A stretch of 51,659 bases of DNA, taken from Peptococcaceae bacterium. GTDB lineage: Bacteria; Bacillota; Desulfitobacteriia; Desulfitobacteriales; Syntrophobotulaceae. Shown in pieces: positions 36,928 through 45,028 of the stretch. The position numbers and the translations under genes were made by a program. The stretch is taken from positions 1 to 51,659 of the forward strand of contig DUML01000022.1 of assembly GCA_012839895.1 (NCBI GenBank). Reading direction: 5' to 3'. A model generated the notes under the pieces. It was not told the origin of the DNA and did no database searches. It saw only the letters and a list, made by a program, of their open reading frames with translations. The stretch's first letter is position 1; each line of letters begins with the position of its first letter.

Positions 36928-37182
36928 TCAATTCTCACCTCTCTTTTGTAACATCAAAATTTTATTTGTATATTCTTAGTCTACAAAAATAGTGTTTCCA
37001 TAAATAGCGCCCACTATGTTACATAAAAACATATAAAGATATACTTTTCTTCTTTTTCTGTAATGATCTTTTTCTTAGAGTGAGAGGTTCTGGTGGGTCC
37101 ACAGTGAGCCCCTCCTCGGTTCAGCGAAAGAACAGAATATCCCCTTGGCGGGAAATTCGTTGTTTCGCTATACCAAAGGCTG

Positions 37183-37446
37183 CTATTTTATTAAAAATCG
37201 GTTGGATGTATTGCTGCCATTCTCACGGAAGCGTGCTTCTTTTTCAATCAGCCCGGCTTTGATCAGATCATGCAGAGCACGCTTGACAGTACTGCGGGAA
37301 AGCTGCAAATCTGAGGCAATAGTCCTTACTGCAGGCCAGCAGTCCGAGCCTTTTCCGGCACGGTCACAGAGGTATATATAAACTGTCCTCGCCCGATGTG
37401 GAAGCTCATCCGGCGAGGCTGTGTAAATGTGGTTAAAGTAACTCAT
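37183..37446 (-). CDS. Helix-turn-helix protein after virD4
   Basis: An 87-residue winged-helix protein: LPHRARTVYIYLCDRAGKGS, then CWPAVRTIASDLQLSRSTVK, and LIKAGLIEKEARFRENG. This is the replication-initiator or GntR-like HTH common in conjugative elements of Firmicutes. AAAGGAGG, partly inside the coupling-protein stop region, precedes the ATG. Role unknown; regulation of transfer or replication is likely. Confidence 0.82.
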   Translation of the reverse strand: MSYFNHIYTASPDELPHRARTVYIYLCDRAGKGSDCWPAVRTIASDLQLSRSTVKRALHDLIKAGLIEKEARFRENGSNTSNRFLIK

Positions 37447-37457
37447 AGGAACCTCCT

Positions 37458-39281
37458 TTACGTTTTGAGGATGGAGCGGCGGCGTATGGTGCTTTCAGAA
37501 GGTTCTGCCACCGGCGTATGAAGGGTACCTGTTCCGGCTGGCGGTTCTGAGATTTCCCCGGTTTCCTCATCCACTGCAAGGCAGGCCGTGTGCTTGCGGA
37601 CGATATTTTCCTCCAGCGTTTGCTTGTCGGCATATACCACCTTTCGGTACGCCTTTTCTTCTACGGTATAATCCTCACCGAAGCGGATTCCCCAATCACG
37701 AAACAGCCGCAGCTTAGTCCGCATGGGATGGGTACCGGTTTTCATGACTACAAAATTCCCTTTGGGAATAGATTTCAGTTCATCCGGCGTCATCAGCGGA
37801 CGCTCAATCATTTGCAGGGACTGGCTGGGATCATTCTTGCCCCGGCTGACGGAGCCGCTCATGACGGTTCTGGAGCCCATTGCCTTGCTCAGCACTTCGG
37901 CGGTCTGGCTGTTGGGAGCGAAACCACCAAAGATGGTATCCTGGCAGTTATCTACGATGATTTCCGAACCCTCCTTGCCATAATTTTTTTCAAGCTGACC
38001 GAAGGACTGGATAATTGGCACCATAGAAAGGCGGCGGGAACGGCTGGCTGAAAAAATCAGTTCCAGCGACTCGATGGCCGGGAGCGTTCCAAGTTCGTCA
38101 CAATAGAATATCACGCGGTTTTTCAGCTTTCCGCCGTTTTCATCCGCAACCGCAAGAATTTCTCGGTAGAGCTGCTGAATCATAAGCGATACCATAAAAT
38201 ATTTGGTCAGATCTTCTTCCGGAAGGACGATAAAAAGTGCGGACTTTTCATTACAGAATTTCTCCGCATCAATGGCTGTTTCAAAACAAAGGATTTGCTC
38301 CATTTCACTGTCAAGAAATGAGTTGAGCCGGGAAAGTACGGTAGAGAGCACCGATGCCATGGCCTGTTCCGCAGAGTTGAGGGCGGCGCCTGCAAACCAG
38401 CGGGCTTTGTGATTTGATGGCAGCTTATCCATGAGGAGCTGAAACTGACTCTTGCCCTTTACCTTGCTTGGGGCAAGCAGATCCTGCACCAGCTTGAACA
38501 CACTGATGATGTGACGGCAGTCTACCTTTTTACCGTCCATTTCAACCGGCGGCAGATATTCGGCAATCAGGAGAATAACCGAGGACAGGAGTCCCTCGGC
38601 GGCATCGTAGAAAAACTGATTTTGTCCGTAATTTTCACCGCTGGCGTTGATAATGGTTTTGGCAATGATTTTTGCGTACTTTTCGGCTTTCGCTTTTGCC
38701 ACGAGATTTTTTTCATCTGCAAGGTATTGATCCATGTAGGTATTGACCAAATGGAGCATATTGTTGCCGTCTGAACGAGTGGGGTTTCTGAGATCAATAA
38801 CTGCCACATGGTAGCCATAGTGGTCATGGGCAATGGCGCCATATTTTCGATAGAGATCACCCTTGGTATCGGTGGTCAGAAAGCTCATACCGGAAGCGCA
38901 GGCATACTCCAGGTTGGGGTATAAAAAGAATGCTGTCTTGCCCACACCGGATGCGCCAATCATAAGGCAGTGGACATCATCGGTATCCACCAGTGCCGTC
39001 ACTTTGTTCTTCGTTCCCGTGCTGCCAAGGATGATGCCCTGCTCATCTATGGAGGGAAGACACTGCCCCTGCCGCCACAGTTCCGGCTGGAATGGGATGT
39101 GCCGATATGTCGCTTTGACTTCCTGCTTAGTGGCAAAACGTGCGGTACCGTGCTGGCCATCGCCCACCGTGCGAGACTTGATTCCGTTGAGTGTGTAATA
39201 ATGCGCCAAAAGTGAAAGACCGCCGATGACGAGAAACATCACGGCGGTCGCTGCGATCAGAATATAGATTTGGGATGACAT
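37458..39281 (-). CDS. VirD4/TraG-type type IV coupling protein
   Basis: A 607-residue ATPase couples the relaxase-DNA complex to the transfer channel. Residues 1-30 include one clear membrane helix (YILIAATAVMFLVIGGLSLL). Walker A GASGVGKTAFF is near residue 112. The Walker B region is VIFYCDELGTLPAIESL, and FSASRSRRLSMVPIIQSFGQ follows, as in TraG proteins. It lacks a long N-terminal membrane domain, normal for Gram-positive forms. AAAGGA precedes the ATG. The HTH gene follows within 11 bases. Confidence 0.95.
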   Translation of the reverse strand: MSSQIYILIAATAVMFLVIGGLSLLAHYYTLNGIKSRTVGDGQHGTARFATKQEVKATYRHIPFQPELWRQGQCLPSIDEQGIILGSTGTKNKVTALVDTDDVHCLMIGASGVGKTAFFLYPNLEYACASGMSFLTTDTKGDLYRKYGAIAHDHYGYHVAVIDLRNPTRSDGNNMLHLVNTYMDQYLADEKNLVAKAKAEKYAKIIAKTIINASGENYGQNQFFYDAAEGLLSSVILLIAEYLPPVEMDGKKVDCRHIISVFKLVQDLLAPSKVKGKSQFQLLMDKLPSNHKARWFAGAALNSAEQAMASVLSTVLSRLNSFLDSEMEQILCFETAIDAEKFCNEKSALFIVLPEEDLTKYFMVSLMIQQLYREILAVADENGGKLKNRVIFYCDELGTLPAIESLELIFSASRSRRLSMVPIIQSFGQLEKNYGKEGSEIIVDNCQDTIFGGFAPNSQTAEVLSKAMGSRTVMSGSVSRGKNDPSQSLQMIERPLMTPDELKSIPKGNFVVMKTGTHPMRTKLRLFRDWGIRFGEDYTVEEKAYRKVVYADKQTLEENIVRKHTACLAVDEETGEISEPPAGTGTLHTPVAEPSESTIRRRSILKT

Positions 39282-39364
39282 GATGTGATCCTTTCAATTT
39301 GATAAATTTTATGGTATCCTATAAACAAATAAATTACCTAAACAGGAATTGATGAGGTGGCAGA

Positions 39365-39760
39365 ATGGACATAAAGAAAATTGTTATTCCCGCCATTGGG
39401 ATAGGAACTGTAGTAACCAATGTATTATTATTAAAGGGTAACTTAAAAACGGCATCAAATGTATCAAGCGTAGCTACTGAAGCCATAAAAGAAACTGAAG
39501 AAACCTTTGGCGGTGTTCCATTATCAAAGTTTACTGAACTGGCAAAACAGTGTTATCATGGAATAAAATGCACTATAGACCAGTGGGGATTTTTAGTTTT
39601 TCATTCGACGTCTAATTCTGGTAGAACTAAATTTCATACACAGATGACTATTGATGGGGCAGGTAAGCTGGTTAACCTTGGCGGTCATTATCCTGGGCAA
39701 TGGTGGTCATCTGCTGATGAATTTACTAAAAAAGCTAATGAATTATTTTCATTCAAATAA
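39365..39760 (+). CDS. Small N-terminally anchored protein of unknown function, oriented against its neighbours
   Basis: A 131-residue protein with an N-terminal hydrophobic segment (IVIPAIGIGTVVTNVLLL), likely an anchor or signal, then a soluble domain (LAKQCYHGIKCTIDQWGFLV, and GGHYPGQWWSSADEF). It is the only confident plus-strand gene in the transfer region and is more AT-rich than its neighbours. Its own ribosome-binding site (GAGGTGG) and terminator make it an independent insertion. Function unknown. Surface location and place between coupling protein and primase would suit entry exclusion, which is only inference. Confidence 0.72.
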   Translation: MDIKKIVIPAIGIGTVVTNVLLLKGNLKTASNVSSVATEAIKETEETFGGVPLSKFTELAKQCYHGIKCTIDQWGFLVFHSTSNSGRTKFHTQMTIDGAGKLVNLGGHYPGQWWSSADEFTKKANELFSFK

Positions 39761-39831
39761 AATCACCTAAAGACAATATTTTGCTGTTAAAGGAAAGACA
39801 AATTTCACTTTGACTATAAATCAGATTTTTT

Positions 39832-39866
39832 GTGGAGCGGTCAGCACTTTGGCCGCTCCACTTTTT
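39832..39866 (+). terminator. Terminator after the plus-strand cargo gene
   Basis: GTGGAGCGG (39832-39840) pairs with CCGCTCCAC (39853-39861); TTTTT follows. The stem is perfect over 9 bp. Confidence 0.9.
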
Positions 39867-39867
39867 G

Positions 39868-40812
39868 CTATGCCATCCTCATCTCAAACCCGCCCTGTTT
39901 TTGCTGCATCATGCACACCAAATCATCATTCCAGTCTTTTCTCTGGGAGATACGCAGCTCAGATGCATATCCTTTTTCCGCAAGCTGATTTTTCAGCCGC
40001 TCGCTTGCCTTGTATCCGGCTTCATCGTTATCCAAGCAAAGCGATATATGGGAAATCTGCGGGCATTGCTCCAGCATCCACAGCATTGCCTGACAGCCGA
40101 CACCGCAGAGAGCTACATAGCTATGCCGCTGCCAGTTCTTTGGATAAAGCGTAATGTAGGACAGCATATCCACCGGCGCTTCAAAGACGTATAAGTCATC
40201 GCTTTTTCCAAGCCAGTGAAAGCTGTACCGTGGATCGCTGCCATCCACATTTCCTTTGAAGCCGATGCCCTCGGTATAGAGCCCTCGCTTATGAGCGTGC
40301 CTGGCAGTGCCAGTTTCATCCACACCTACAAACACAGCGTTATGGTACTCTTTAGCACCGTCCTTGGATCTTTCGCAGCTCTCATACAGGAGCTTTGCCT
40401 TGGCAAAGTAATTGACTACTTTACGGTCAATGCACCTGGTTTTTACCAGATAGGCATAGACGCGGCGCATGTCACTGTGGGGCCTCGGAAGCGAAAATGT
40501 TTTTTTCGTTTCCTGTATCTTTTGTGAGACAGGGCGGTAGGGCTCACCTTGTTCTCCGCCCAACAGCATAGTCACGGCTTCGGGAAAGGAAAGCCCATAA
40601 AAGTACCGCACAAAGTCAACGGCATACCCGCCTTTTTCCGCGGAGTGATCATACCACTCGTTTCCACGGATGGTGATGCTGTGATCGGAGGCCAGTCTTT
40701 TATCCCGGCCGCTGGGTAGCAGCTTTTCACCGCGCCGCCAAAGGAAATCCACAAGGTCCACATTATTGGCACGGCATTTTTGATCATCTGTAAAATGCAC
40801 ATACACGCCCAT
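39868..40812 (-). CDS. Toprim-domain primase-like protein (DUF3991/Toprim)
   Basis: A 314-residue protein with an N-terminal CHC2-like part (VDLVDFLWRRGEKLLPSGRD, then NEWYDHSAEKGGYAVDFVRYFYGLSF given in part) and a C-terminal Toprim fold (CGVGCQAMLWMLEQC, then ISLCLDNDEAGYKASERLKN). The CHC2 zinc cysteines are absent. Such proteins accompany relaxases of conjugative elements and are thought to prime the transferred strand or support element replication. AGGAGG precedes the ATG at 40812. Confidence 0.88.
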   Translation of the reverse strand: MGVYVHFTDDQKCRANNVDLVDFLWRRGEKLLPSGRDKRLASDHSITIRGNEWYDHSAEKGGYAVDFVRYFYGLSFPEAVTMLLGGEQGEPYRPVSQKIQETKKTFSLPRPHSDMRRVYAYLVKTRCIDRKVVNYFAKAKLLYESCERSKDGAKEYHNAVFVGVDETGTARHAHKRGLYTEGIGFKGNVDGSDPRYSFHWLGKSDDLYVFEAPVDMLSYITLYPKNWQRHSYVALCGVGCQAMLWMLEQCPQISHISLCLDNDEAGYKASERLKNQLAEKGYASELRISQRKDWNDDLVCMMQQKQGGFEMRMA

Positions 40813-40823
40813 GGTCGCACCTC

Positions 40824-40943
40824 CTACCTGTGGCGATTGCCGATTCTATGAAAAAAAGCCGCCCTTTTTACAGGATGGCAATGGTTCTGAAGCAATTTTT
40901 TCTTGATAAATGTCCGTTTCATTTTATCTTTCTGTTTTTTCAC
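40824..40943 (-). CDS. Small basic protein between relaxase and primase
   Basis: GTG at 40943, with GGAGG 6 bases upstream, opens a 39-residue highly basic frame: MKKQKDKMKRTFIKKKLLQN, then HCHPVKRAAFFHRIGNRHR. It stops 11 bases before the primase ATG. The strong start signal and tight packing support translation. No family recognised. Confidence 0.5.
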   Translation of the reverse strand: MKKQKDKMKRTFIKKKLLQNHCHPVKRAAFFHRIGNRHR

Positions 40944-41025
40944 GGTTATCCTCCAATCGATATAATGATTTGCAAGTCCCGGAGCACCTGCTCAAAATCT
41001 TTTATTTTTCCAGTAAACCAAATGC

Positions 41026-43143
41026 CTATAATGACATGGTCTGCTCATGGTCATCCCTCGCATGACCCTGCGCCTGCTTTTTCTCCCGGAGCTTGCGAAG
41101 AAGCTTCCGGTCGATCCTCTGTTCGTACGGTTTTAATGGCGGAGCGTTGTCTGCAAAAATACGGCTCATGTGATGCAGAAGCCGTGTTGCCGCTAGCAGA
41201 ACGGAAGGTTCTTTGAAATCCTTGATATGGTCAAGGAAAAACTTGGCATAAAGATTGCCCTGCGCTGCCGATAGGGTGAGCCAGCGGACAGCGACATCCT
41301 TGTCTTTGGGGACGTCTTTCCCCATCAGATACAGCTTGCCGAGAGTATACTGCGCATACTGATTTCCATGTTCAGCCGCAGCCGTTAGGAATTGCAGCGC
41401 AGTCTGTATATCCTTGGGCATATCCTCATCCATGAGATAAATCTTGCCCAGTCGGTATTGTGCAAGCTGGTTTCCCTGATCGGCAGCCTGTTTCAGATAC
41501 TCCACGCCCTTGGCAGTATCCTTGGAAACATCACTTCCTTTGAGATATACGATACCGAGAGCATATTGTGCAAACGTATTTTTTCTGTCTGCGGCAAAGG
41601 TCAGCCAGCGAATGGCGGACTCCACATCCTTCAGAACACCATCACCGCCAAGGTACAACTTGCCCAGCCGGTATGCGGCAAAGATATTTCCGTGCTCTGC
41701 GGAAAGCGTATAAAGCCGTACCGTCTCAGCAGCATTCTGTGGAACGTGGTGTCCCTTTTCATAGAGCTTGCCGAGAAAATATGCGGCAAAGGGATTTCTG
41801 GCTTCTGCCGCTTTTCTGAGATGGCCAAGGGCTTTTTCCGCCTCCTGCGGCTGCACTTTTTCATCGGAAAGGATAAGTCTCGCAAGCTGGCAGCAGGCAA
41901 GAGGATTTCCCGCGGATGCCGTTCTTTCTAATTCTTCCTCTGCCATGTCATAGGAGGGTATCTCCAAATCGTCCTCCGAGTCCGGCAGAGCTGTTTCCAT
42001 GGATGCCGGTTCCTCAAAGGTTATGCTGCCAATCAGCAGAGCTTCCTGAATGACCATGTTGCGGATAGGCTTGAAATCATTGCAGCGGGAAAGGGGCGGA
42101 GGTTCCGATGGAGTTTCTGCGTAGATGGATTCGATCCTGCCTTTGGTTTCCCACCACAAGCGATAGGCTTCAGCAACTCGACTGTCCTTGGCAAGCTCAT
42201 CCACAATTTCATCCACCACATTTTTAAGATCTGCCTTGAGATAGCCATACTGCTTTTTGCCGCCGACAGTTTGAAGCTTCTCCGCCAGGTATATGAATAG
42301 ATGTTCCATGCGGTCGTTTTGCAAAACACCGTTTTTCATTTGAGGAATCAGTTCCCGCATGGATTCGGCAGCCTGTTCCTTCAGGATATCCCGGTGCTGG
42401 GTCTTTTCTCTGTAGAGCGGAATAAGCTCCTGGCGAAAAATCTCCTTTGCCAGTGAGGACTTCATTTTTTTGATTCCTTGTTTCGTAAGATAGCCCTCTC
42501 TTGGATCGGTGCTATAGCAGATCATGTGGACATGGGGATGATGGGATTCGTTGTGAAAGGCGGCATACCATCTGAGGTGGTCGGGATGGATTTTCAAATT
42601 CTCCGCAAGCTCCATTGCCTTTTCCGAAAGGAGAGCCTTCCATGCAAGAGCATTGTCGTATCCCAGCCTTGCCGCATCCTCCCGCCGCAGAGAAATAATG
42701 GGCGTCCACACATTTCCGGTATGACAAGATACCTCGTCAGCAATCTGCGATAAGATCAGCGGCTCGTCACCGGCCGTGAATAGACCGTGGCGATCAAGCT
42801 TCTCGACGCGGGGGCGGTTTGCGATGTAGTCCAGGTATTTTTCCCGGCCGCTGATTCTATCAAGGTTCTGTTCCAGCGCGATGGTGATAAATTCTGTAGC
42901 GTTTCCCCGGTTGGGATTTTCACAGTAGTCTGCATATTCAAATAAATCCTTGGTATCGGGAAACTCCCGGAGGATCTGTGCAATCAGATCTTTTTGCTTC
43001 TTGGTGGACCGCCAAAGCTTATGACCGCTTTCCATCTTTTCTACACCATCGCGGGTGGCAATATATTTTACGAGATTATTCAGATGGGCTGCGGTCTTTT
43101 CCCCGCCCTTAAGATAGGGGCATTTGAGAATGATACGGGCCAT
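41026..43143 (-). CDS. MobP-type relaxase fused to Sel1-like repeats
   Basis: A 705-residue relaxase nicks oriT and pilots the strand. The N-terminal domain carries the metal-binding histidines in FHNESHHPHVHMICY near residue 200, and a candidate catalytic tyrosine in the first 30 residues (NNLVKYIATRDG). Residues from about 405 to 660 hold some seven Sel1-like repeats, such as AAYFLGKLYEKGHHVPQNAA and AQYRLGKIYLMDEDMPKD. Sel1 repeats mediate protein contacts. The MobP3 subgroup is the best fit. The start ATG overlaps the stop of the RHH gene (TAATG). Confidence 0.92.
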   Translation of the reverse strand: MARIILKCPYLKGGEKTAAHLNNLVKYIATRDGVEKMESGHKLWRSTKKQKDLIAQILREFPDTKDLFEYADYCENPNRGNATEFITIALEQNLDRISGREKYLDYIANRPRVEKLDRHGLFTAGDEPLILSQIADEVSCHTGNVWTPIISLRREDAARLGYDNALAWKALLSEKAMELAENLKIHPDHLRWYAAFHNESHHPHVHMICYSTDPREGYLTKQGIKKMKSSLAKEIFRQELIPLYREKTQHRDILKEQAAESMRELIPQMKNGVLQNDRMEHLFIYLAEKLQTVGGKKQYGYLKADLKNVVDEIVDELAKDSRVAEAYRLWWETKGRIESIYAETPSEPPPLSRCNDFKPIRNMVIQEALLIGSITFEEPASMETALPDSEDDLEIPSYDMAEEELERTASAGNPLACCQLARLILSDEKVQPQEAEKALGHLRKAAEARNPFAAYFLGKLYEKGHHVPQNAAETVRLYTLSAEHGNIFAAYRLGKLYLGGDGVLKDVESAIRWLTFAADRKNTFAQYALGIVYLKGSDVSKDTAKGVEYLKQAADQGNQLAQYRLGKIYLMDEDMPKDIQTALQFLTAAAEHGNQYAQYTLGKLYLMGKDVPKDKDVAVRWLTLSAAQGNLYAKFFLDHIKDFKEPSVLLAATRLLHHMSRIFADNAPPLKPYEQRIDRKLLRKLREKKQAQGHARDDHEQTMSL

Positions 43144-43559
43144 TATTCTTCATCATCCGGACTGTTCTGGAAATCCACTGCATCCTCCAGCCGGATTTTA
43201 CCTTTGGTTCGTTTGACTTCGGCAACGCAGCGGCCACGAAGCCGGTGCAATTCCTCATCGGTAATCTCCAGCGTAACCGCAAGCAGATGCATCATCATGC
43301 TGATTTCCACCGAAAGCCGGAATAGATTATTTGCCACCCGGTTTTCAGTTTTTTGCAATGTGCCTTGTATCGAGGCAAGCAATGCCTTGGAAAGATAGGA
43401 GGAGATATCCTCTGTTCCAAGGTATCCCATGTAAAAGCTAAGTGCCTTTTCAATAAATTCGCTGCGGCTTTTGCAGTTGTCCCTGCTTAGCCAGCCGTCC
43501 AGCCGTTCCATGGTTTCGGGATACAGCCAGACTGCTGTCCGTTCCTTATTGTTTTTCAT
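43143..43559 (-). CDS. Ribbon-helix-helix relaxosome accessory protein (MobC-like)
   Basis: A 138-residue protein with an N-terminal ribbon-helix-helix (ERTAVWLYPETMERLDGWLS, then NCKSRSEFIEKALSFYMGYL) and a helical C-terminal part. Such proteins bind oriT and help the relaxase. The frame opens at a TTG at 43565, but the ATG at 43559 has GGAGG 7 bases upstream. Stop and relaxase start overlap. The candidate oriT lies directly upstream. Confidence 0.86.
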   Translation of the reverse strand: MKNNKERTAVWLYPETMERLDGWLSRDNCKSRSEFIEKALSFYMGYLGTEDISSYLSKALLASIQGTLQKTENRVANNLFRLSVEISMMMHLLAVTLEITDEELHRLRGRCVAEVKRTKGKIRLEDAVDFQNSPDDEE

Positions 43560-43937
43560 ATACAAGCCTCCGTTTCATGGATGTACACCTGTGGGGTGAC
43601 CGTCCAAATCCCTTTTGTTATCTGCTTTTTCTTCAATTTCGACCACTCTGACCGTGACAAATCCGCAATCCGACCACCTCATAGGAAGTGGCAAAAAACG
43701 CCCAGCACTGCTGGGCGAAGTGAGCGGCGGGAGGGCGCTTGCGACCACCCGCCTTTATCCTGCTCTTTTTTAGACCCAAGGACGGTGCAAGGGCAACGCA
43801 TATTGTGACCGAATGGCGATAGTCGGGCATCTCCGCACAAAGCCCCCACAATCGGTTTTACTTGGCTTGGCGGGGAACTATGCCACCTATCGCTGAATAA
43901 GCCCACACAGGGGCACACGGGCGGCAACACGGGCGCG
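43560..43937. other. Candidate origin of transfer (oriT)
   Basis: A gene-free GC-rich stretch of 378 bases lies just upstream of the relaxosome genes. A strong hairpin, CGCCCAGC-ACT-GCTGGGCG, lies at 43699-43717. An imperfect inverted repeat GGCGGG (43726-43731)/CCCGCC (43748-43753), with inner GG/CC and CGC/GCG pairs, ends three bases before TATCCTGC at 43756-43763. That octamer fits the nick-region consensus YATCCTGY of IncP/RP4-type MobP relaxases, which cut between G and Y (43762/43763). ACACGGGCG is repeated at 43915-43923 and 43927-43935. Confidence 0.7.
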
Positions 43938-44381
43938 TCACATCTGTTGGGCTGCCTGGCTCGTCAGCGGCTCCGGTTCCTCCTGCAGACGGAGGCCGTA
44001 ATCCTCCAGCGTCAGCCCTTCCTGATGTATGCAGTAGTCCTGCATTTTTTTCAGCAGGATTTCTCTTTCCTGATCGTCCAGCTGGTAGACCAGTTCTTGG
44101 CAGGAGCCGTCCCCGCGATTCAGGACGATGTCCAGCGTATCGCATACCTGCCCTTGGCCGATGTCATAATTGGCATAGACATTGATCCAGTCATTGTTCT
44201 CCACCGTTTCCACATGGGTTCCGAATACCTCATCTACGTTGAAGAAGGTATCCATATAAAAATTGAGTCTGCCATCCGTTTCCATGATTTCATCGGAAAA
44301 GGTGATATCGCTGTCCGTCAGTTTCCGGCTGCCTGCGGTCAGAAACGGACCAGTTGCCTGTTCCATCGAATTTTCTTTCAT
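43938..44381 (-). CDS. Acidic ICE protein of unknown function
   Basis: A 147-residue acidic protein (TDSDITFSDEIMETDGRLNF, WINVYANYDIGQGQVCDTLD, and VYQLDDQEREILLKKMQDYC). GGAGG precedes the ATG at 44381. The pattern is that of conserved accessory proteins in clostridial transfer regions, but I do not recognise a family with a known function. Confidence 0.75.
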   Translation of the reverse strand: MKENSMEQATGPFLTAGSRKLTDSDITFSDEIMETDGRLNFYMDTFFNVDEVFGTHVETVENNDWINVYANYDIGQGQVCDTLDIVLNRGDGSCQELVYQLDDQEREILLKKMQDYCIHQEGLTLEDYGLRLQEEPEPLTSQAAQQM

Positions 44382-44457
44382 TCAGATTCCTCCATTGCCG
44401 AATTTTCCAAGGCTCGCAGCGCGAACCTCAGAGAGAAAAAAGGACGGTGCACATTTT

Positions 44458-44637
44458 TTACACACCGCCGCTGCCTGCTGCTTCAATGCGTTCCCGTACA
44501 TCAGTGGGAACATGCTTTTCATAGAGAGCCTGAAGCACAGACTCCAGTTCCTCCTGTAATTGTTCGCCTGTCCGGTACTGCCGGAGAGCCTCCAGTTTCT
44601 CTGTATTGAACGGAACAGAAATAGTTTCCCTTTTCAT
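44458..44637 (-). CDS. Small DUF6103-like protein
   Basis: A 59-residue frame from ATG at 44637, with AAGGAG 9 bases upstream: MKRETISVPFNTEKLEALRQ, then EELESVLQALYEKHVPTDVR. It is paralogous to the N-terminal part of the 116-residue protein at 45941-46291 (VPFNTEKLEALR against LSFPTEKLEALR, YEKHVPTDVRE against YEKAVPAQVWE). Function unknown; an RHH-like DNA-binding start is possible. Confidence 0.75.
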   Translation of the reverse strand: MKRETISVPFNTEKLEALRQYRTGEQLQEELESVLQALYEKHVPTDVRERIEAAGSGGV

Positions 44638-44739
44638 AAAATTCCACTCCTTTGGTTGATTTCGAGCAGAAAGTGAGCCATGTTGGTGCAGACAGCCTGT
44701 GTTCTGATAGAAGCATTCAGGAAAAGTGAGCCAACATGG

Positions 44740-45024
44740 TTACAATTCCTCCAGTGCGTGAATCAGGCTGCCGGGCAGTTCCTTCAGCTGAACAGCCGTA
44801 TCCGGCGTCAGTGTCTGCGGGACTTCCGCCAGCCGGAGGTTTTGAAGTTCTTCCCGAACAGCTTGCCGAACCAGCTGCTCCAGTCGTTCTGTTTGTGCGG
44901 CGGCAAGAATACTGGACACCACAAAGTCGGTGCGCTGGCGGTTGGCCTGTTGCGAAAACAGACGCTCGGCCTCCCGGTGCCTGGGATCGTCCATGTCAAA
45001 GGACAGATAGTATCGCTTCCTCAT
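44740..45024 (-). CDS. ParR-like partner of ParM (StbB-type)
   Basis: A 94-residue protein (MRKRYYLSFDMDDPRHREAE, then RLFSQQANRQRTDFVVSSIL) starts 4 bases after the parM stop. N-terminal ribbon-helix-helix character and position match ParR/StbB centromere-binding proteins, which link DNA to ParM filaments. The frame is open further upstream, but the ATG at 45024 fits the context (GGGG just upstream). The centromere site itself was not identified. Confidence 0.7.
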   Translation of the reverse strand: MRKRYYLSFDMDDPRHREAERLFSQQANRQRTDFVVSSILAAAQTERLEQLVRQAVREELQNLRLAEVPQTLTPDTAVQLKELPGSLIHALEEL

Positions 45025-45028
45025 AGGC

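Noticed and set aside
43947-44609. 220-residue plus-strand ORF
   Set aside because: Runs antisense across two minus-strand genes with strong start signals; no family resemblance.
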